DNA of 46,280 bases, from NCBI GenBank assembly GCA_904419285.1, contig CAJFQZ010000022.1:1-46280 (forward strand), read 5' to 3'. The notes beneath the pieces were generated by a model that was given only the letters and a program-made list of their open reading frames with translations, was not told where the DNA came from and did not search any database. The stretch comes from Lachnospiraceae bacterium UBA1818 (lineage in GTDB: Bacteria; Bacillota; Clostridia; Lachnospirales; Lachnospiraceae). A program made the position numbers and the translations under genes. Of the stretch, positions 40,671 through 46,280 are shown in pieces; position 1 is the first letter of the stretch, and each line of letters starts with the position of its first letter.

Positions 40671-41686
40671 CACTCTTCTTTGACCGCCTGCCAGCGGTTA
40701 TCAAGCTGCCCGTACAGATAAAATGCGTCCATCACATGATACGGTTCCGTACTGTGATCTCCCTCTGCTCCCGCTGTGACCGCAATATACTTTTCATCCC
40801 CGATCATAGCCTCCGAGGCGAGACACAGCCCTGCCTCATCTGTAAATCCGGTTTTGCCTCCCCGAATCTCACCTTTTCCTTTTCCCACAGTCCAGTCTTC
40901 CTGCAGTCTGAACATACTGCTCCGAAGCATAAGTCCTTCCGGATGACCGTCCGTGGGTGCGGCGAGATGTTCTCTGCTGCAGAAGATTTCTTCAAAGGTA
41001 CTGTTCTGCAGTGCGTACTGCAGGAGCACCGCAAGGTCTTTCACTGTGGAATAATGATTTTCGTTCTGAAGGCCGGTCGCGTTCTCAAAATGCGTATTTT
41101 CCATGCCAACTTCCCGCGCCTTTTCATTCATCATCTCCACAAAGGCTTCTTCCGAGCCGGCCGCATACTCCGCCACCGCCATTGAGCACTCGCCTCCGGA
41201 CGGAAGAATGATCCCGTACAGAAGATCGACGATCTTCACATGTTCCCCCGGAAGGAAACCTGCCATGGACGCACCTTCCTCATACAGCGCAGGAAATATC
41301 TCCTCCGGAAGGCGGATCTCACTTTCCAGATCGTCAATGGACTCGACCGCCACAATACACGTCATCATCTTTGTCATAGATGCCGGGTATATCCTTTTCT
41401 CCTGATTCATCTGCGCCAGGACCTGTCCGTCGCTGACCCGGAGCAGGATCGCGGCTTCACTGTTCAGACCGCTCAGTTCGATGTTCGGCTGCACCCGCTC
41501 CATGGCAAGAATTCTGTCTCCGTATCCGGACAAAAATGAGGAGTGCTCAGATCCTGCAAAACGGGATACGCCGTATAGCATCAGCACTGCAGCGAACACA
41601 GCCACAATTCCTGCTGCAGGAATATATCTCCATAGCCTCCGTCCGCTTCTTTTCCTTCCTTTTCTTTTCCAATCTTTGTACATCAT
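40670..41686 (-). CDS. D-alanyl-D-alanine carboxypeptidase (peptidase S11)
   Basis: Trims the terminal D-Ala of peptidoglycan stem peptides and binds beta-lactams. The 338-residue protein has an N-terminal membrane anchor (about 20-41) and the S11 domain with PASMTKMM (catalytic S103, K106) and GGKTGF (K278). The second motif, normally S-G-N, reads S163-G-G, so the usual Asn is missing. There is no C-terminal amphipathic domain, so it is anchored at the N-terminus. Two BlaI-type operators overlap its promoter, which suggests induction through the convergent BlaR1-like receptor. The Shine-Dalgarno (AGAAAGAG) is weak. Confidence 0.9.
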   Translation of the reverse strand: MMYKDWKRKGRKRSGRRLWRYIPAAGIVAVFAAVLMLYGVSRFAGSEHSSFLSGYGDRILAMERVQPNIELSGLNSEAAILLRVSDGQVLAQMNQEKRIYPASMTKMMTCIVAVESIDDLESEIRLPEEIFPALYEEGASMAGFLPGEHVKIVDLLYGIILPSGGECSMAVAEYAAGSEEAFVEMMNEKAREVGMENTHFENATGLQNENHYSTVKDLAVLLQYALQNSTFEEIFCSREHLAAPTDGHPEGLMLRSSMFRLQEDWTVGKGKGEIRGGKTGFTDEAGLCLASEAMIGDEKYIAVTAGAEGDHSTEPYHVMDAFYLYGQLDNRWQAVKEE

Positions 41687-41737
41687 AACTCTTTCTATAA
41701 AAAAATACTCCCTGTTTTCCCGTACGACGGGTTTTGT

Positions 41738-41786
41738 CTTACACGTGTAATATCATTATATTACACGTGTAAGATTTAAATGTCAA
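41738..41786 (-). promoter_or_regulatory. Carboxypeptidase promoter with two BlaI-type operators
   Basis: Minus strand TTGACA (41786-41781), 17 bp, TAATAT (41763-41758). Two perfect palindromes TTACACGTGTAA lie at 41739-41750 and 41761-41772, 22 bp centre to centre, one in the spacer and the other at the start site; the whole block has 16-bp symmetric arms. TACA-N2-TGTA is the core of BlaI/MecI boxes. Confidence 0.85.
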
Positions 41787-42796
41787 GGAATATTATAGAA
41801 AGAATATTGTGTCACAATAAACCGTTTCCCGGCAGAAAAATCGTTGTGGTAATGATTAAAGAAATAAGCTGATCCGGATGCTTCCGTTCCGTAATAACAC
41901 ACCTTTGCCAGTTCCCGGTTCCCCTCCAGTTTTGTGATCTGGTAAGTTCCGCTTCCCGGCCCCGGTTTTGACGGCTGAATACAAAACGCCGTGGCTGTTA
42001 CATTTCCAAAAGTAACCGTAAACGGAGCTGTCAGGTAAGAACCAAGACCATAATCTGCATAATAATACCAATCTCCCTGCGTGATGGTTACGGATTGCAA
42101 TGCCCTAGCAGCTCTCGCCATTGGAGCCTGCGCCATAAAGCTAACGCTCTCTCCATTTTTCAATCCCTGAATGTCAATTCCCTGATCCTCAGCCTGTAGA
42201 AGCACTTCCCCAAGCGTCAGACCACTTTCTTCATCCACAGTCTTTTGACCTTCGCTTTCCTTCAACGCCGCATCCAGATCCTCTTCCGACAATATCTCTG
42301 CCTCCTTCGGAAGTTCTGTCACATTCTCGGTTTCCAGTTCTGTCTGCGGCTGTTGCTCTGAATCTTCATCCTCACTTTCCGCTTCAGTACTCTCCTCACC
42401 GGTTCCACCACCGTCAAAAACGTGATAAAATGGATGACCACTGACCGGCTCCACAAAGTACACTGCTTTATAAGTGTCCGCATGGTTCCCATCATAGTTC
42501 TGCCCCGCTTCATTCTTCGCTTCGTGGAATGTTACCCGTACTTTTTCATCATTGATTTCCAAACCAGAGAAATCAGATTCCACATCAAAGCCGCTTCCTG
42601 CTTCTACTTCATAATCTTCCGCAGTTACCACTTCTTCCATATCCAGAAGTTCCCGCACTGTCTCCAGCGCAGGATACTGGGCTTCATAACCTGCCGGCTC
42701 TGCCGCATATGTAACGAACATTGGCTGGATTACAGAAGTCAGGATAGTCAGCAGTGAGAGTACACCTGAAAGCGCTCTTTTTGCTTTCCCTTTCAT
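41783..42796 (-). pseudogene. Thioester-domain surface adhesin, C-terminus lost
   Basis: A 337-codon reading frame starts with a signal peptide (MKGKAKRALSGVLSLLTILT, ending VTYAAE), an acidic linker (about 130-220, rich in Glu, Ser and Thr), and the start of a thioester-type domain (ATAFCIQPSKPGPG; LAKVCYYGTEASG). Family sequence breaks after GKRFIVT and the last codons read QYSFYNIP before a stop inside the carboxypeptidase -35 box. Intact relatives are long wall-anchored proteins with CNA-B repeats and a sorting signal, often carried by conjugative elements. All of that is missing, so a deletion or rearrangement cut it at about 41800-41815. AGAGG precedes the start. Confidence 0.7.
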
Positions 42797-42889
42797 TAAC
42801 GAAACCTCTCTTTCTTCATTTCTGTATCATAAAAGTTCCTGTGTTTTTATCTTTTCATGGTTTTCCATCCTCCTTTCCCAGATTTGCAC

Positions 42890-42963
42890 TGATAACAGCA
42901 CATGAATGCGGAAAAGCCCTGAAAGAACTTCCCCGCATGGCATCTGCTGTTATCCAGCCCGCA
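42890..42963. other. Large imperfect hairpin upstream of the adhesin remnant
   Basis: GATAACAGCA (42890-42899) pairs with TGCTGTTATC (42954-42963), and inside it ATGCGG (42905-42910) with CCGCAT (42932-42937). The structure of about 74 nt lies in the adhesin leader on the minus strand and could be a regulatory RNA or transposition end. Apart from it, the gene-free stretch 42797-43242 shows only unconvincing short frames. Confidence 0.45.
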
Positions 42964-43242
42964 TACTGCAGGCTGATAATGATTATTGAGCGTTATGCCT
43001 GTTCTCTTTCCAGACCCGTTCCTGCTCCGACTCACTTTCCGCAACGTTCTCTCCGGCAGGGTACGCAAACAGCACACTCACATACCGGGTATCCATCTGG
43101 ACAGGCAATGAAATTGTCAAGGTTCGATGAAAGGGAAAAAATAAGAATGTATTTTAAAACTCTGCCCTCTCACTAATGGCAGGTTTCAGAGGGGAAAATA
43201 TAGGTTGGAATAAAAAAATATTTAGAAATTTTTCCGATGTGG

Positions 43243-43248
43243 TATAAT
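43243..43248 (+). promoter_or_regulatory. -10 element for the zinc-ribbon hypothetical gene
   Basis: TATAAT with a weak -35 (ATTTAG, 17 bp upstream), 58 bp before the gene start. Confidence 0.4.
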
Positions 43249-43305
43249 CAAACTAATCATTTTATATTTTTCCATAATTTGTTGATTTTAAAGGAGAAGA
43301 TTTCC

Positions 43306-43854
43306 ATGACCTGGAATAAAGAGGGAATACCACATAAAGGATGGCGTTGCATCGACGTTGAAGACTTGGCTGATCTGGTCGATGGCACAGAAGAGATACC
43401 ATATGAGCAATGTGAAATGTGTGGAAATGAAAGAATTCGATTTGTACATCTCATGCAGCATCCGGACTATCCACATGAATTGCGTGTTGGATGTGTTTGT
43501 GCGGAAAAGATGTCTGATGATTATGTGAATCCACGAAAATCTGAGGAGGTTTTAAGGAAACGAGCTTCACGCAGGAAGAATTTTAACAATAAAGAATGGC
43601 GATTTAATCCAGAAAAACAGACCTACAGCAAAAAATATAAGGGCGAATACATTACCATTAAAAAAAGTCGTTATGGAAATTTTGGAATCTTTTTCGCCAA
43701 TGAGCGTTTCTGGAATTATAATGGAAAAAAGTTCTATTCTTTTGAAAATGCTGAACGGGCAGCTTTTGAAATATTTGAAGAATTACATACCACACAGGCA
43801 GAACGAGAACACCAATACTGGCTTTCCCGGAGGAATTCTTATGGGAACTACTAA
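43306..43854 (+). CDS. Hypothetical zinc-ribbon protein
   Basis: The 182-residue cytoplasmic protein is of unknown function. Near the N-terminus YEQCEMCGNERIRFVHLM and, about 25 residues on, RVGCVCAEKM give a Cys-X2-Cys plus Cys-X-Cys set that looks like a zinc-binding ribbon. The rest is basic and aromatic (RKRASRRKNFNNKEWRFNP, then GNFGIFFANERFWNYNGKKF), suggesting nucleic-acid binding. AAAGGAGAAG precedes ATG 43306; the ATG at 43237 is not supported. Codon use is AT-rich, unlike the chromosome to the left, and it lies among mobile-element debris. I recall similar genes in integrative elements but no function. Confidence 0.7.
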   Translation: MTWNKEGIPHKGWRCIDVEDLADLVDGTEEIPYEQCEMCGNERIRFVHLMQHPDYPHELRVGCVCAEKMSDDYVNPRKSEEVLRKRASRRKNFNNKEWRFNPEKQTYSKKYKGEYITIKKSRYGNFGIFFANERFWNYNGKKFYSFENAERAAFEIFEELHTTQAEREHQYWLSRRNSYGNY

Positions 43855-44323
43855 TAAGATCTGCCCACGCTGCGGCAGGAAGATAAAATAGTAGTTCATT
43901 TACCATCAGAGCTACAAATGTGAAATTCTTAACTTCCTGTTACTTTTGACACTCAATCAAAAAAGTCTTGTAAATGCAGTGTTTTATGGAAATCCAAGAG
44001 CAAAATAATGAGGGTTAATTATGTCTCTATTATTAGCCCGCAATTTACGAAAATTCCTTGAAAAATCAAGCGCTATACAATTGAGTGTTAAAAATCAAGG
44101 AAGGTCAGAGAAATAATCTGGAAAACAAATGCTGGGCCTTTTAAGTGAACAAACTAATATGGTATTCTGTCTTCGCACAAACGAAGGTAGAGAACATGCA
44201 ACGTAAAAATACTTGCCTTTCACTAAATCCATTTTTATTCCATACTTGAAAAACAATAGTTTGCTTAAGTAAGGAATAATGACCATGTATCAGTACACTC
44301 ATAAAGTACGCGTAGAGTCCTAA
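43855..44323. other. AT-rich intergenic stretch without a supported gene
   Basis: About 470 bp with stops in all frames. Only short frames (31 codons at 44021; 63 codons on the minus strand, 44286-44095) and a small CTTCG-CACAAA-CGAAG hairpin near 44178 are seen. It reads as decayed mobile DNA. Confidence 0.6.
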
Positions 44324-44566
44324 AAGAAAATTATCAAAGCCTACAATCCATGTCCGGCAGGTCAGTCAACAAAAAAAATAAAAGAAAACGGAATCTTGGA
44401 GCAAAGTTACTATCATTGGCAGCGGAAGTTCAGAAAGCAGGCTTATAAGCAAATAAAAGGAGCGACTTTTGCTGTTTCTGCAGTGATAGAAAATTCATAG
44501 GTTTCTTTTTTGGAATTTCCTTACCAAAATTCATACAAAAAAGAGCAGGGATTCGAGGGAAGTCAA
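44324..44566 (+). pseudogene. Degraded IS66-family TnpA fragment
   Basis: The frame from 44324 reads KKIIKAYNPCPAGQSTKKIK, then ENGILEQSYYHWQRKFRKQA and YKQIKGATFAV, which resembles the small IS66 accessory protein TnpA: an N-terminal helix-turn-helix ending YYYWQRKxR. It has an in-frame stop at 44498, after which similar sequence (VSFLEFPY) continues to 44566. The N-terminus is missing and no tnpB or tnpC follows. A remnant of a former IS66-type insertion. Confidence 0.6.
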
Positions 44567-44725
44567 TGAAGACTTGGGTGAGAAGATCATCGGACTTATG
44601 ATGTTTTCGATTTTTGTTGTTTCGTACACTCGGAAAGTAATCAAATAAGATTCATCTTCGAAAAGTATTTTAAATTATAAAAGAAACTCTCAGTATTATT
44701 AAAAGAGATTGAGGAGGATATTGAT

Positions 44726-46075
44726 ATGAAAACAATTAATTATAAAATAAATCATATGAAGTATCATACCAGATGGCTTGAAGAACTTGTTAGTAAATTT
44801 TTTGATATACTCAATATAGGTGATTTGGTCCAGGAACAGGTACATCTTATAGAGCTGTGCGAATCTGATAAAGAACTATGGATCGGGAATTATAGAAAAA
44901 CGGATGATTGTTTACAAAAAGATTTGAACGATTGGATCGTACAGGGAGAGCCTCAACATTTTCATGGGAAAACATACATTTTTTCTAATAAATTTAAATA
45001 TGAAGGCTTTAAAGGTAATTTCATAGTTGCGCTTAAATATGATGATGCAATGTTTGAAAAGTTTATACAAACATACCTGAGTAATTTGATAAATCGTCTC
45101 CTTTGTGTAATAGAACAGACAAAAGTATCAAAATGGCATGCTCATGACGGCGCAAAAAATTTATCTAGCCTAATTTATTTATGGAGCAGGGAATTTGTAC
45201 ATGATAAAATATGCAGCAATACATTAATCTTGTCGCAGATTTCTCGCTATCTAGAATTAACAGCTATAGAAGCCATTGCTGATATGAAATATGAAAGTAA
45301 TGATGTTTCAGGAAGATTTATTGCAGTATCATCATGTTCTAATAAATGCGAGATTAAATTGACTAATACAGAAACACCGATACAACTGAATGAAACGAAA
45401 AAGATAAGAAAGTTATTGGAGATTACATATCAGTCAGGTAATAAAGGCTTATATTTGTTTTATAATAGAAATTATGTAGAGGGATTTATTTCTCCCCAAA
45501 ATCTTAAAGGGGAATATTATCTTATAGAATTTCTAGGTTCCGGCCGCTGGAGGTTTTGCAGCTCATCAGGAATCAATTCCAAACAGAAAATAGAGTTTGG
45601 GCATAATAATTGCAGTATTACTTCATCCCATGAGCGTTACAGTAAAAAGTTTATGGAGTGTTTTACGAATATTTTTGGACCAAATAACTCTTTAAATATT
45701 CCTTGTAAGATTTTTGACAAAGCTAGATGGCAAAAGCATGGGACGATGTTGGTTTTTCTTGAGGATGCCGATATAGAATGCAATAGATTAAAACAAGCGG
45801 GATTTTCTGTTGAGATTAAAGAAAAACCTGAGAAGTACATTGCTCAAATTACAGCTATTGATGGTGCTATATTGATAAATGATCAGGGCACGATTTTTGC
45901 AATCGGGACAATATTGGATGGTAAGATGCCTGAAGGAACAGGGGTTGATCTATCTAGAGGAGCGCGATATAATTCTGCCATTAAGTATTCTTACTCATAT
46001 AAAAAGAAAAATCTGTGTGTCGTTATTTCGGAAGATGGTTATGTGAATTTTATCAGTAACGGTAAAGAGCTCTAG
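44726..46075 (+). CDS. Protein with DisA_N/diadenylate-cyclase-like C-terminal domain
   Basis: 449 residues, AT-rich, with GAGGAGG before the ATG and no signal peptide or membrane helix. Residues 1-190 are not recognised. Residues about 195-300 look like a sensor module (GRFIAVSSCSNKCEIKLTN; GLYLFYNRNYVEGFISPQNL). Residues about 335-440 match the pattern of a diadenylate cyclase fold: KHGTMLVFLEDAD, AIDGAILINDQGTIFAIGT (D379-G-A), SRGARYNSAIKYSYS and VVISEDGYVNFI. In active cyclases the second motif is R-H-R; here it is R414-Y-N, so it may bind rather than make a nucleotide. A possible C-terminal continuation lies out of frame downstream. Setting suggests a defence or stress-sensing cargo gene. 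Function unknown. Confidence 0.72.
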   Translation: MKTINYKINHMKYHTRWLEELVSKFFDILNIGDLVQEQVHLIELCESDKELWIGNYRKTDDCLQKDLNDWIVQGEPQHFHGKTYIFSNKFKYEGFKGNFIVALKYDDAMFEKFIQTYLSNLINRLLCVIEQTKVSKWHAHDGAKNLSSLIYLWSREFVHDKICSNTLILSQISRYLELTAIEAIADMKYESNDVSGRFIAVSSCSNKCEIKLTNTETPIQLNETKKIRKLLEITYQSGNKGLYLFYNRNYVEGFISPQNLKGEYYLIEFLGSGRWRFCSSSGINSKQKIEFGHNNCSITSSHERYSKKFMECFTNIFGPNNSLNIPCKIFDKARWQKHGTMLVFLEDADIECNRLKQAGFSVEIKEKPEKYIAQITAIDGAILINDQGTIFAIGTILDGKMPEGTGVDLSRGARYNSAIKYSYSYKKKNLCVVISEDGYVNFISNGKEL

Positions 46076-46173
46076 CTAACATTTATATTTTGTCAGGACA
46101 TAATAATTCTTTCTTTACTGCAGAAGATGCCCGCGATCAAAAAACTATTGATAAATTAATTGAATGCATATGA
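46075..46173 (+). pseudogene. Out-of-frame coding remnant after the DisA_N-like gene
   Basis: In a different frame from the preceding gene, codons 46075-46170 read without stops and look protein-like (SGHNNSFFTAEDARDQKTID, then KLIECI, stop). No start or ribosome binding site is present. It resembles a C-terminal helix of the upstream protein family and suggests a frameshift or small deletion near 46065-46075. Confidence 0.35.
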
Positions 46174-46205
46174 CTATAATGCTAGTATAACATCTTTTAA
46201 ATAAC

Positions 46206-46234
46206 TGGACTTTATATTCCGCTCATGATAGAAT
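46206..46234 (+). promoter_or_regulatory. Promoter of the gene at the right edge
   Basis: TGGACT (46206-46211), 17-bp spacer, TAGAAT (46229-46234) with an upstream TG-A. It points to the gene starting at 46266. Confidence 0.55.
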
Positions 46235-46265
46235 ACTTACATCAAGTGGTGGAGGTATCTTATCT

Positions 46266-46280
46266 ATGGGAAGAAAATCA
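46266..46280 (+). CDS. Start of a gene cut by the window edge
   Basis: GTGGAGGTATCTTATCT then ATG, preceded by a plausible promoter, begins a reading frame of which only MGRKS is in the window. Nothing can be said about its product; it may be the functional neighbour of the DisA_N-like gene. Confidence 0.5.

Noticed and set aside
42847-43077. Minus-strand frame of 76 codons before the adhesin remnant
   Set aside because: Cys- and basic-rich composition and overlap with the large hairpin argue for structured non-coding DNA rather than a gene.
44095-44286. 63-codon minus-strand frame in the AT-rich intergenic region
   Set aside because: No ribosome binding site, no recognisable domain, surrounded by decayed DNA.
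1-46280. CRISPR arrays, tRNA or rRNA genes
   Set aside because: No regularly spaced repeats, tRNA-like cloverleaf or rRNA-like sequence was noticed.

Overview
The window reads as a chromosomal stretch of a gut-type anaerobic Firmicute, most likely family Lachnospiraceae. This is inferred from strong AGGAGG-type ribosome binding sites, moderate GC in most of the window, a YesM/YesN sensor pair beside an mgl galactose transporter, an RsgI-like anti-sigma factor, bL25 of the CTC type, and preQ1 and TPP riboswitches controlling queT and thiS. Nearly all genes from 5.5 to 38.5 kb lie on the minus strand in short operons.

Left part (1-7.8 kb): thiS behind a long leader with a TPP riboswitch and two successive intrinsic terminators; tetR diverging from glgB; a remarkable junction where an AraC-type regulator (-) and a GH36 alpha-galactosidase (+) have both lost their 5' parts and are joined head to head; then a small exported calcium-loop protein, an ECF sigma factor, an RsgI-like anti-sigma factor and a MazG pyrophosphohydrolase.

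Sucrose/fructan locus (7.9-15.7 kb): lipoprotein binding protein, two ABC permeases, GH32 fructosidase and a GH13 amylosucrase-like enzyme, transcribed away from a LacI-family repressor. Two inverted copies of one compound operator, 115 bp apart, flank the divergent promoters. No ABC ATPase lies here, so a shared ATPase is probably used.

Middle (16-28.1 kb): rplY; a wall-anchored FIVAR-repeat protein; an M20D amidohydrolase plus YfcC-type carrier diverging from an amidohydrolase plus an archaeal-type ornithine cyclodeaminase-like protein; an LTA-synthase-like enzyme with a C-terminal Bsp-like repeat; and queT-queF-queC behind a preQ1-I riboswitch.

Galactose uptake and sensing (28.2-38.5 kb): mglB-mglA-mglC, a terminator, then a four-gene unit with a YesN-type response regulator, a YesM-type kinase and two periplasmic-binding proteins. 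A direct repeat with 20-bp period upstream of mglB is a candidate binding site for the response regulator.

Right part (38.7-46.3 kb): a BlaR1-like receptor (TTG start) converging on a D-Ala-D-Ala carboxypeptidase. Both promoters carry TTAC-N4-GTAA operators of the BlaI/MecI kind, but no blaI gene is in the window. The stop codon of a truncated thioester-type adhesin overlaps the carboxypeptidase -35 box. Beyond it the DNA becomes AT-rich and mosaic: a zinc-ribbon hypothetical gene, an IS66 tnpA remnant, and a protein with a diadenylate-cyclase (DisA_N)-like C-terminal domain whose catalytic RHR motif reads RYN. That last gene is the best candidate for unexplored biology, possibly a nucleotide sensor in a defence or stress system. 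All functional statements rest on reading the sequence; no database search was run.
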